A stretch of DNA of 64,000 bases, taken from positions 124,001-188,000 of the forward strand of contig SKCR01038871.1 in assembly GCA_019454045.1 (NCBI GenBank). Reading direction: 5' to 3'. The notes under the pieces are model-generated. The model did no database searches. It saw nothing but the letters and a program-made list of their open reading frames with translations, and was not told the DNA's origin. This document shows positions 22,099 through 32,062 of this stretch, one piece after another. The position numbers and the translations under genes were made by a program. This DNA comes from Zanthoxylum bungeanum (Eukaryota > Streptophyta > Magnoliopsida > Sapindales > Rutaceae). Every line of letters starts with the position of its first letter. Within the stretch, counting starts at the first letter, position 1.

Positions 22099-22649
22099 TG
22101 TTGGAAAACCTTTTGAAGTTCCCTAAAAGTTAATTAATTTCATTAATTAATTTGGCACTTCAAACGAAAGGTTTCATTAATGAATGATAAATGGCATAAT
22201 AAATGGCATACTTATCTCTTTTATTTTCCCTCTATATATAGAGAGCATTGTTTTCATTTTAAGGAAGAGAAAAAGAGAAAGAAAAATAATACACCAAGCG
22301 CTTGGTACTTTTGCTCTGGTTTTCTTTGTTTTTAGAAGAGTTCAAACACTTTTGTGGTTCGTTGGTAACAGGTTTTGGTGGTGCCCATACTCGTTCGTTT
22401 TCCGTTGTTTCCTGGGAAACAATCGTCTCGCGTTCTACTGCACCCTCGGTAGGGGACGAATTTATTTTAAGGATATTGTTGACATCAACAAGCCTCAGAA
22501 TAGAGAAGTAGTGGTTCGGTTCGGTTCCTTCAGTGCTCTGTGGGTCTGATTTCAGGGTCTGCCAATAGGGTCTGTTGGGCTGAAAATTAAGCCTAATTCG
22601 GATTTCCTTGTAACTACCAATCATTGTATTTGATAATATTTGCACTACA
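22099..22649 (+). repeat. 3' LTR of the deleted Copia
   Basis: 551 bp, same ends as the 5' LTR and directly preceded by the PPT. The copy of the first LTR's ORF is frameshifted here, which argues against coding. Confidence 0.9.
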
Positions 22650-23059
22650 TTAATCTTGTTATTTATGAATAGATTGTAATTCATGTTAATTTTTTGTATA
22701 ATTTTTTTAAAAATACTACATGGAGTTGTGGGTTCAAATTATTTGTAAAACTAATTTAATTGGAATTTAAAATAATATTGTAACATTTTGTTAATATATT
22801 AAAAATATAAATCGAGCAGGTATTTTTTTAAATTTATAGGGGCGTGAAATAAATATATGAACAATAAATCAAAATCAAATCTAATTGACTCGAATGCGTA
22901 AATGGATTGGTTTAATACAGTTTTGACAAACATTTTATTTATCAAAGAAATTTATTTGAAATTTAAAAAACTTAAATAGCAAAAAATTAATAACTCGGGG
23001 ATATATATCAATGAATGTGAAAAGATTTTCAGCTTTTATATATTAATATAGATTACTAG

Positions 23060-24153
23060 CACATTTATGGGTGCAAGAGAAGTACTAGAGTGGATTAAAA
23101 AAAATGAAACTGAATAAAATAAAAAACGGGATTGAATTAATTCAATTTTTTATTTTAAAAAATCGAACTGGACCGAATTAATTGAATAATTTGATTTTAC
23201 TAATTTTTTTGAAGTATGATCCATTTTTTTTGTTATTTTATTTTTGATGCATTATTAATTTGGTGTTTAGTGATGATTAATTTCATGAAATGTTTTTATT
23301 TTGTATTTTGATTATGTATCTTTTTTATTTTCCGATATTTTAAATCATCCAAATGATGAATATATCTCATGAAAGATTTATATATAGTTGTGGTAATTAT
23401 AAGAGTTATAGTATACAAAATTTTGTCAAAAACTACTTCGAAGTCTCCGGTCCCAACTAGCAACTATTAAAATCCCTACTCAAATCAAATATCATAAAAA
23501 TTGAAAAAAATAATAAAAATTAAAAAAAGTCTCATTGGCCAATTGAAAGGCTGTTTGTTGTTAGGAAAAAACTATAATATGTAACGATGATAACACGTCA
23601 CTTATATAGTAATTCAATAATATTTATTACGAACATTAAATAATAATAAAAAAAACTAAATAAATGATAATTTTATTTAACACATTTCTAATATATTATT
23701 TAATCATTATTGATCGGTGATACTATATCACTTATATAATGATGGTTCCAAAGAGACGTCGTTTTGATAGTGATTTTCTTCTCACTATTTTATCATTATT
23801 TAATCGCTATATCATTACCCGTGTATAATTGAATCTTTACTTAACGATTTTTACCACGGCAGCACTATTTACATGATGGAGTGAGTCCTTAAATCATTTG
23901 GTAGAATAAAATAATAAAAATCTCAAATAAAGAAAAGAGAAGCTTAATTGACATTGTATTTGTATATGATTATATGTTATATAATTATTTACAAGAATAG
24001 CCTTCCCTAAAACACTACAAATATTCTCCAAATCTTCCTACATTTTTGTCTGAATAACAACCGAGAGAATGAAATTTAAAATGAGAAAGAAACAAAACTA
24101 AGAGAAATACATGAAGTGATATCAAAAATCTAATTGTATAATGAATGATATTT
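23060..24153. other. AT-rich intergenic stretch
   Basis: No ORF with a recognisable domain on either strand. Around 23080-23240 short AATT-rich palindromic segments resemble decayed MITE ends, but no TIR or TSD could be defined. Confidence 0.5.
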
Positions 24154-24165
24154 TAGGTTTTTGTT

Positions 24166-24342
24166 TTTTGAAATTGTTGGAAACCTCATCGCCAAACCAT
24201 CCATTTTCGGGCTTAAGCGGAGCAAGTAAATTCTCGGTTGTCTCAGACTCTTATAAGAAACGCACTCTCTGGATTCGAACCCAAAACCTTAAAGTGAAAT
24301 CATGAACACTACATCATCAAATCACATTCATTGGGGACATTA
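24166..24342 (-). mobile_element. SINE family A, intact copy with 12-bp TSD
   Basis: Flanked by perfect 12-bp repeats taggtttttgtt (24154-24165 and 24343-24354). On minus it starts near CCCCAATGAATGTGATTTG, has a pol III box B GGGTTCGAATCC, then GCGTTTCTTATAAGAGTC, CTCCGCTTAAGCCCG and ends TTTCCAACAATTTCAAAA. The tRNA-like head, short 3' tail and long TSD are diagnostic of a SINE moved by a LINE reverse transcriptase. Best-defined copy of this family in the window. Confidence 0.85.
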
Positions 24343-24423
24343 TAGGTTTTTGTTGCCAAAAAAAAATTTCAATGTCTTTGTTGGTTAAAACGTTGAACAT
24401 TGAAAATGATAAATGATTATGAT

Positions 24424-24630
24424 AATTTTTTTTTTTTTGAGTAACATATAAATCTACAGATATATAATCTAAAATTTATTGAGATATTAAATACAAATAA
24501 AATTCTTCTTCTAATAGAAATGAAAATTCTAATTTCACTCAAATATGAAAAAAAAATCTATTTGGAGATTATTTTTAACTCACTATTTAAACAGGGATTC
24601 GAACATAAGTCCATCACTAGGCCGAGTGGC
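24424..24630 (-). mobile_element. SINE family B, full-length with perfect 15-bp TSD
   Basis: Identical 15-bp repeats ataaatgattatgat at 24409-24423 and 24631-24645. On minus it begins GCCACTCGGCCTAGTGATGG (box A region), has box B GTTCGAATCCC at 24594-24604 and ends in a poly(A) of about 13 (poly-T at 24426-24438 on plus). The body differs from family A, so this is a second SINE family. No other copy was noticed in the window. Confidence 0.9.
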
Positions 24631-24645
24631 ATAAATGATTATGAT

Positions 24646-26730
24646 TCTTAAATCTGAACAAGTGGGGTAGTATATCAACTAGACCTGGCCAGCGGTCCGG
24701 TTCCGGTTCAGTTCGGTTTGGTCACTTAAATTGCTCTTTAATGGTCACTTAAATTGCCATCGGTCATAAAGTTGTGAGGGTGATTAGTAGAGTCAGCAGA
24801 AAAATCTTGAATTTCAATAATAAAATTTTGAATGATCTTTCATCTAAAATAATAAATTAAATCGAGATTTTAAATTTATATTTTTTTCTTAAAAAATATT
24901 TTGAATTATTCAATCCGGAATTCAAAATTGATTTTCATCCCACATTCATAAACGAAAATAGACCTAAATTAATAAATTACAACCCAAAAATAAGAAAAAA
25001 AAATTGGGGCATCCTTGCACATGGTAGATAAGTCTAATTCCATTCAAGTGAATTTGGTTTTTGTTTGTTGTTTTTTTATAATTTGATTTATTTTCTTAAA
25101 AAATAAAATAAAACAAAAGCATCTTGAATAGACACAACCACTTCTAGAGAAAGAACCTTTGTCTTCAAACTTAGCACGTGGTGGTGGGTTACACGAGTTT
25201 CAGTATTTCCACTTCGTGCGTTCTAAAAAGTTATGCCGCACGGACAGCGCAAACGCTGTCGTTTTTGTATTTTTTTTTTCCAATAAATAATTTATCCATT
25301 CGTCTCTTTAGTCTTTACCTTGGCGGGCGGCTATCAACACTCGTAATAATTTCAATAATTTTAGGAGAATATTATTTAATAATATTCTTATTTTAAAAAG
25401 TTGTATATTTTAAATGTCCTAATAATTTACATATATAAATTTAAATATGAATGGCTTCTTCTTTACTTGATTCAAGTATTTTTAATTTGAGAGAAAGGTT
25501 CAATTTGTGGGTTTTGAATCAAATTTCGATATCCTTAATTTAATTATTTAATTATTTTTATCAGAATCAAAGATGAAAATATTATCAACCCCAATTTATT
25601 TTAGGTTGAAAAATTTTAGGGGCCTAAATTTTTGATGATGTTATTATTAATTAATAATTTTGATATAACTTAAAACCTCATTTTCAGGGATTCGCTTAAG
25701 GCCACTCAAATCTCAGAGTCAGCGCTCCTGTGGTTGGTCACGCATTTAAAAAAAACAGATTTCAAAAGCTTGAGGGTGCCAATTAATTAATAAGTTGGAA
25801 AAAATCTCTCATTGGAAATAATAATTTTGGATCATATGGTTAGAAAAAAATTGAGTTGCCCTTAAACTAAACCAAATTAATCAAAAGCAAATTTTCCTTT
25901 AGAAGTTGGGTTGCCGTAAATGTCATAATTTACTATATTAATGAGTTATAAGATGGTATAGTAATGAGTCGGGTATGGTATAAGGATGTCAATATTCGTA
26001 TTCAATTTGTTCAATTAGTGGGTCTGTAAATTTTACTTATATTTGGCCCTAACTTATCATGAATTTTACCTTTATTAAAATGAGAATGCCAATATATATA
26101 TCAGGTTCATCCAACTAATGAATATAAAAAATTATTCTTTTACTCGTCTCTAATGTACCGAATCCCATCTTCACAGGAATTTGTCATCCCAAATTATAAG
26201 CAATAATATTTGAGCTAATATACTTAAACAACTTATTATAATAATCACGTGGTTTCTTGACCTTAGTGTATTATTATAGAGTGCTAAATTTTACAAGCCA
26301 AATAAAATTATTATTATTTTTAATTAGATGGAGTCAATTACCTAAATCTTAATATTATTATACTTTATCCGAAATCAATATCTCATTAAATTCATTAAAA
26401 ATATAAAATATAGATATTTATTTATGATTTCTTATAGATATTACTAATCATTATTAATATTGTCCATTGATCAAATTGTTTTATAATTTCACTACAGTGT
26501 TACCCAAATTTAATCCACAATATGCCAATACCAAATATTGAATAACAACAATGCTACTTTTTTCGAGAAGTTCCCGATTTAATTTCCGAGTATGCAAATT
26601 TTATCTATTCGAGAATCAAATCGAGAATCTATATAAGAGAAGTAACATTTTTCATTAAATAATATGTTTAATCAAATACCATATACAAAATTGTAATTAT
26701 CTCAAAAACTAAGGGCAGTGGCACAACCAT
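24646..26730. other. Intergenic region upstream of the SAUR gene
   Basis: AT-rich without a credible gene. The GC-richer patch at 25165-25340 contains CACGTG and a 72-aa ORF with no domain. Around 25985-26195 a segment starting GGATGTCAATATTCG and ending TTTGTCATCCC could be a decayed MITE similar to sequence near 41470-41620. The stretch just upstream of the gene may hold its promoter. Confidence 0.45.
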
Positions 26731-26737
26731 CCCTCTT

Positions 26738-26743
26738 TATAAA
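26738..26743 (+). promoter_or_regulatory. TATA box of the SAUR gene
   Basis: TATAAA in the context CTCTTTATAAACCC, 138 bp upstream of the ATG. Position and context fit a plant core promoter with a 5' UTR of roughly 100 bases. No AuxRE (TGTCTC) was confirmed nearby. Confidence 0.65.
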
Positions 26744-26880
26744 CCCTCATCCTCCCACAAATTCAATCCCCCAAAATTTTCACTCTCCCAGCAATCATTA
26801 AAACTAGGCAAGAAAATTTGAAGCCCCACAAAGCCAAACAAGGCTAAATTTATTTTCTCGCACTTTTTTTTTCCGGGAAA

Positions 26881-27333
26881 ATGTCAGTTGGATTTGGAAA
26901 ATGCAGCAAAATCCGCCAAATTGTGAGGCTAAGACAAATGCTTAGAAGGTGGCGTAACAAGGCCCGCACGTCAGCTTCTCGCGTACCGTCCGATGTCCCA
27001 TCCGGACACGTGGCGGTATGTGTAGGCACCAGCTGCAGGAGATTTATTGTGCGCGCGACGTACCTGAACCATCCCGTTTTCAAGAAACTTCTCGTTCAAG
27101 CTGAAGAAGAGTATGGCTTCATTAACCAAGGCCCGTTAGCCATCCCGTGCGACGAGTCGGTCTTCGAAGAAACGATCCGGTTCATTTCAAGGTCGGATTC
27201 GGGCCACTCGGCCCGGTTCGTGAACTTCGAAGATTTTCAGATGTACTGCCACGTGGGTTTTAAGAAAAACATCGACTTTTGGACAGAATCCCGACCGTTG
27301 CTTCATGGAATTGCGAATCAAAACATCTGGTAA
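26881..27333 (+). CDS. SAUR family protein (small auxin-up RNA), intronless
   Basis: 150 aa. The basic N-terminus (KIRQIVRLRQMLRRWRNKAR, residues 10-29) precedes the SAUR domain: PSDVPSGHVAVCVG (36-49), FIVRATYLNHPVFKKLLVQA (55-74), EEEYGF (75-80), GPLAIPCDESVFEETIRF (84-101). The C-terminal extension DFQMYCHVGF...DFWTESRPLLHG (118-143) is typical of the clade around Arabidopsis SAUR52/53/69. Growth-related SAURs inhibit PP2C.D phosphatases and so activate plasma-membrane H+-ATPases during cell expansion; whether this member does so is inference. The single exon is normal for the family. The ATG is the first in the transcript after a TATA box. The antisense ORF 26850-27083 is a shadow. The gene looks intact. 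Confidence 0.95.
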   Translation: MSVGFGKCSKIRQIVRLRQMLRRWRNKARTSASRVPSDVPSGHVAVCVGTSCRRFIVRATYLNHPVFKKLLVQAEEEYGFINQGPLAIPCDESVFEETIRFISRSDSGHSARFVNFEDFQMYCHVGFKKNIDFWTESRPLLHGIANQNIW

Positions 27334-27553
27334 GAAGAAATCAAAATATGGAACAGGAAACAAAAAAAAAAAGCATACTTTGATTCTGAGTTTCTGACTC
27401 GGGTTTTGACTCAGTCCGAGTTATCTCTCTCGGCTCTGCTAGGCTCTAGGTAATATAAATACAGTGATACAGATAGAGGAAAAAGTGACTCGGTTGAGTT
27501 GCCCGAGTTGCTTTCTAATTCTTGGGAATTTACCCTTTTAAAAACTTACTATA

Positions 27554-27559
27554 AATAAA
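27554..27559 (+). terminator. Possible polyadenylation signal of the SAUR gene
   Basis: AATAAA about 220 bp past the stop, followed by a U-rich stretch. Plant poly(A) signals are weakly defined, so this is only a candidate. Confidence 0.3.
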
Positions 27560-27684
27560 GTTAAGTTGGAGGATTTTTTACTTATTTTCGGAAATTAAAT
27601 AATTATATTGGGTAATTCATAATTTTGGTTTGTGAGTCACGTAACGAGCTGAGTCACGGTATAAATTGCTCCGGATAATGCAAA

Positions 27685-27800
27685 GGAGATGGCAAAATAG
27701 GTGGGTGAGTTACCCGCCGAGTCGTCCCGGGTTCAAATCGGAGGCCAAGAATAATTTGAGACAATTGAATTGAAAGAAGGCTTGATGAGGAAGTGAATTT
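27685..27800 (+). other. tRNA-like SINE head (candidate)
   Basis: TGGCAAAATAGGTGG resembles box A and, about 35 bases on, CCGGGTTCAAATC resembles box B; a non-tRNA body follows (AGAATAATTTGAGAC). It does not fold into a full tRNA. Probably a remnant of another SINE family; no TSD was identified. Confidence 0.4.
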
Positions 27801-28068
27801 TAATGACTCATTCACTTTTGTAAATTATGTGATTTATTATTGATTGGATTTAATGAAATATTGTAGAGAATTATCTCTACAAAATCATTGCCTTTTTAAG
27901 TATTTTAAGATTAAGTAGTACTATTTGAGTACTATTATTATTAATATTCGAAAGGGATATGATACATTTAAACGAGGCTCAATTATCCGTTTTGAGTGTC
28001 TATGTGCAGACTTGATTAATTAAGAAAGTCTCGTTTTATTTGGATTAGATTTGAATCGTAGAAGATAG

Positions 28069-28602
28069 TGTTGAGATTTTAACACTTCAAAATTTAACGA
28101 GTGACAGCAACATGAAAACATAACCAAATATAATAATGCAATACAGAATTTATAATGGTTCACCCGGTCAATTAGACCTAACAAGCTATATCCACTGTGG
28201 TTACTGAGTTTCACTATAGTTGAATAACAAAAGACAAAATCCTCAATTACCACTCTTTTTTATTCTCTCTCTTTTTTTTAATCACTCTCACACATTTTTT
28301 ACACACACACAATTTCACCACAATTCTCTCAAATCACTTTAGAGATTTTCTTTATCTCTAATGAAAGAAACTCGGAAATTTTTGGGATACCTTAAGCTGT
28401 CACCAATTGAGTTATTTATAGGCAAGATTTTACACTGCTCCAACCAATTGTATTTAATGTCAACCAATTACATTTAATGCCAAACAATTACATTTAATAC
28501 AAACATTTAATGCCAACCAATTGCATTAATTAGTTACCAAAAAGATTTGTTGAAATATTTTTTATGTGACAAAGAATCGACTCCACAAAGATTTTATCAA
28601 CA
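28069..28602 (-). repeat. 3' LTR of the Tork-like Copia
   Basis: 534 bp. Shares with the 5' LTR the start TGTTGAGATTTTAACAC (plus strand), TAATGGTTCACC and the end TTTATCAACA. The adjacent internal sequence (minus CCAAGTAAGAGAT) stands where the PPT is expected but is a weak match. Confidence 0.85.
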
Positions 28603-28700
28603 ATCTCTTACTTGGAGACAATTCAACCATCTTGCCGCAAAAAACTATTTTCGAGCTCTTCAAGCATAGAAACTCATTAGTAACACTATCTCCATTTTTC

Positions 28701-31700
28701 TCAGTTTCGGAGACCAACTGAAGTTGTACAAAGCTTCAGTTTACCAAGTGATACAACTTTGGTGAACATATCAGCTGGATTCTCGCTTCCAACGATCTTA
28801 TATAATTTCAATGCTTCATCATCCAAAAGCGAACGTATGAAATGGTACCACAAACGAATATGTTTGATTCTTGAATTAAATGCGGGATTCTTTGCTAAGT
28901 GAATAGCGCTCTGACTGTCACTGTATAGAATAACATTAACTTGCACTTTATCTAACTCTGTTAAGAAATCATTTAACCATATCATCTCTTTTCCGACCTT
29001 TGTAATAGCCACATACTCTGCTTCTGTTGTTGAAAGAGCAACAATCTTTTGTAACTTAGAAACCCAGCTCACAGCAGTACCACCCACAGTAAATACATAA
29101 CATGTGGTACTTTTGCTTGTATCTTTATCACCACCCAAGTCTGCATCCACATAACCTTGCAGATCCACACTACTACCGCCAAAACATAAAGCCATATTAG
29201 TAGTGCCTCGAAGATACCTTAAAATCCATTTCACTGCTTCCCAATGTTGTTTGCCAGGATTGCTCATATACCGACTCACAACTCTCACTACATGAGCAAT
29301 GTCGGGTCTAGTGCATACCATGGCATACATAAGACTCCCAATAGCTGAAGCATAAAGCACATTCTTCATATATTCCATCTCTTGCTCATTTTTAGGTGAA
29401 AGCAGTTTGGACAACTTAAAATAATCCACCAAATGTGTGCTAACTGGATTAGCATCTTGAATGTTGAATCTCTTTAACGCCTTCTTGACATACTCCTCTT
29501 GTGATAGTTTCAAAATATCTCGCTCTTTGTCCCTAGTTATCCCCATTCCAAGGATTTGCTTGGCTTCATCTAAAATCCTTCATAGAGAATTTGTTTGAAA
29601 AATATTTCTTTAATTGGTTAATCTCACTTAAATATGACCCAACAACCAACATATCATCTACATAAATTAATAAAATGATATAGGAATTGTCAAACTTCTT
29701 GTAGTAACAACAGTGGTCAGCATGGCATCTGGTGTAGTCATTTTCACACATGAAATAATCAAACTTCTTGTACCATTGTCTTAGGGCTTACTTCAGACCA
29801 TAAAGACTTCTGTTCAGTTTGCATACCAAGTCCTCATTGTCGTGTGCTATCCGGGCTGCTTCATATAAATGTCCTCCTCCAAGTCCCTATGGAGGAAAGC
29901 AGTCTCGACGTCTAACTGCTTCAAATATAGATTCTCAACAGCCACCACACTAAACACCAACTGAATTGTGGTGAGTTTCACAACCGGTGAAAATATTTTT
30001 ATAGAGTCTATGCCCTCTTTTTGTTCAAAACCATTTACCACCAGTCTTGCCTTGTACTGCTTGATACCATCTCCTTCATCTTTGATTATGTAAACCCATT
30101 TATTATGTAAAGCCTTTTTAGATTGAGGTAAATTCATCAAACTCCATGTTTGATTGGTCATGAGAGAATCCATTATGTCATGCATAGCAAACTCCCACTT
30201 GACAGATTCTTCATGATTTACTGCCTCATCATAACACTCAGGTTCACCACAAACCAGTCAATAATAAATATTTCAAGGATTGTGAGTACCTCTCTGGTGC
30301 TTTTCTTTCTCTTGTGGACTTTCTCAAAGTATGTGTACTTTGCCAAACTTTAGGAATAAGAACTGGTTCCTCAAAGTTAGTTACTTCTGGAGCATCTTGT
30401 GAAGTTCCAACTTCCAGCTTTCTTTGATTCTCATTGGTCATATTATTACCAAGATCATCTAGCATAGCAAACTGTTTGTCTTTAATTATAAAATTTGCCA
30501 TTTCTGGGACTACTGCCTCTCTATTATTGTACATCACCTTTTTATTAAAGATGGTATTCTTGCCCCGAATAAACTTTTTATTTTGTTCATCCCAAAATCT
30601 GTAGCCAAATTCATCACCATCATAACCGATGAAAATACATTTATGGGACTTGGGATCTAATTTGCTTCTCGTATCAGACTCAATGTGAACATATGCCACT
30701 CAGCCAAACACTCTCAAATGTGATAGATCTATCTTTTTGCCACTTCATTCTTCTTCAGGTGGTAGCTCCTCCAGTGGAACTGAAGGTGCACGATTAATTA
30801 AATAAGCAACAATATTAATTGCATCAGCCCACATCATGTTTGGCAAACTTGCATGTATCCGCATACTTCTTGGGCTCTCATTCAGAGTTCTGTCCATATG
30901 CTCAGATACTCCATTTTGTTTTGAAGTTCCAGGAATGGTCTTTCTCATCCCAATCTCATTTTGTGCACAATACTCAAGATATTCTTTATAGGTGTATTCT
31001 CCTCCATTATCCGATCTCGAGCATTTAATCTTCAAGCTTGTCTCATTCTCCACCAAAGCTTTCCATTTCTTGAAGGTATCATAGACATCAGATTTATTTT
31101 TCAGAAAGTAAACTCATACCTTCTTTGTGGCATCATCAATGAAGGTGACATAATACTTGGAACCTCTAGGAGATTGAACTGGTGAAGGTCCCCACACATT
31201 AGTATGAACCAACTCCAACTTTATAGTCTTGGGTGTTCTGCCAGATTTTGAGAAATTAATCATCTTTTAATTCCCAAAGATACAATCTTCACATAATCCG
31301 ATCTCTATTGATTTTACACCATGTAATTTGCCTTTTGATTGTAAAACCTTCATCCCCTTTTTACTAATATGCCCAGGGTGACGATGCAATAGATTAGCAT
31401 CATCAATCTCAGCAGTACCTGCTAAGCTTTTGGAGTTCATGATCGTATAAAGAGTTATCGACATCTTCCCACGAGCCAAGACTAAAGCTTCTTTTGTAAC
31501 TTTCCAACAATAGTTAGAGAACTCAGTCACACAGCCTTCTCGATCCAGTTGACCTACAAAGATGAAATTTTATGCTAAATCTGGAACAAGTCTCACTTCA
31601 TGTTACTTCCACGAATTACCATTTGGTAATTCAATTCGAACATCGCCCTTACCTACAATGTCAAGAGCTTCATCATCAACAAGGTAAACCTTGCCAAAAT

Positions 31701-31760
31701 TATCGGATACTGATTCTCCATGATACTCCAACTTGAAGTTGAATGAAATGAAGCCCTCGA
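28701..31760 (-). pseudogene. pol: Copia pol remnant: integrase, reverse transcriptase, RNase H
   Basis: In coding order leftwards: GAG-pre-integrase zinc region (31530-31267, RHPGHISKKGMK, CEDC); integrase core (31056-30745, SDNGGEYT and a retained glutamate in GVSEHM); integrase C-terminus (30699-30244, CIFIGYDGDEFGYRFWD); RT N-terminus (30185-29847, NKWVYIIKDEGDG, KARLVVNGF, QLDVETAF); RT active site (29751-29566, LLIYVDDMLVVGS); RT end and RNase H (29546-28701, SLMYAMVCTRPDI, YVDADLGGD, ALSTTEAEYVAI, LYSDSQSAIHLA). Each piece is separated by stops or frameshifts. Domain order INT-RT-RH defines Copia, and residue similarity to Tnt1-type proteins suggests the Tork lineage. The catalytic residues that remain are mostly intact, but no full polyprotein could be made. 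Confidence 0.9.
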
Positions 31761-32062
31761 ATCGATCACTCAATATTCCAACGGATTATGTGCTATTAAG
31801 ATCAAGGCGTCGTGTGCGTTTAAGATCAACGTGTCACTGTTGATCTCCTGTGTTGCATTAGCTCTATTATTTTTAATTTTTCCAAGCCCGAAATGCCAAC
31901 ATCCATCCGTCCATTTTCCAGTTTTAGACTTGCTTTGTTCTCTCTTTTTGGATTTGGATCTTCCATGGTTGTTGGAATTTCTGTTAGATGTTCTTCTTGT
32001 GTTTTCAGTGTTGAGAGCGAAGCCATTGTGAAGTTCATCAGTATTTCTTCTCCTTACCTCTT
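31761..32062 (-). pseudogene. gag: Copia gag C-terminal part (left of the solo LTR)
   Basis: The minus strand encodes a basic linker (RSKSKKREQSKSKTGK) and a damaged zinc knuckle (CWHFGLGK instead of a CWHCGKxGH type). It continues the gag that starts at 35326 and is cut by the solo LTR at 32063-34788. The apparent start codon at 32072 is supplied by the LTR, so it is not a real start. Confidence 0.8.

Larger units (their letters stand above)
19507..22649 (+). mobile_element. Internally deleted Copia (Ty1-type) LTR retrotransposon
   Basis: LTRs at 19507-20058 and 22099-22649 start TGTTGG and end CACTACA, with a perfect TSD ttaat (19502-19506 and 22650-22654). The LTRs differ at roughly 15 sites, so the insertion is moderately old. 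The interior is only 2.04 kb: the start of gag is joined directly to the reverse-transcriptase active-site region, and the rest of gag, protease, integrase and most of RT are gone. A PPT is clear (ATGTGGGGGAT, 22088-22098). No initiator-Met PBS is visible after the 5' LTR. Confidence 0.92.
19448..23051. mobile_element. Unclassified element hosting a Copia insertion
   Basis: An 8-bp direct repeat attactag at 19440-19447 and 23052-23059 brackets about 450 bp (19448-19506 plus 22655-23051) once the nested Copia is removed. The left end reads ATGATGACCCGCGGG and the right end TATATATTAATATAG; they are not inverted repeats. This could be a small non-TIR element with a TSD, or the direct repeat could be fortuitous in AT-rich DNA. 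Confidence 0.35.

Noticed and set aside
27690..27765. Possible tRNA gene
   Set aside because: Box A and B are recognisable but the acceptor and anticodon arms do not pair; kept only as a tRNA-like SINE head.
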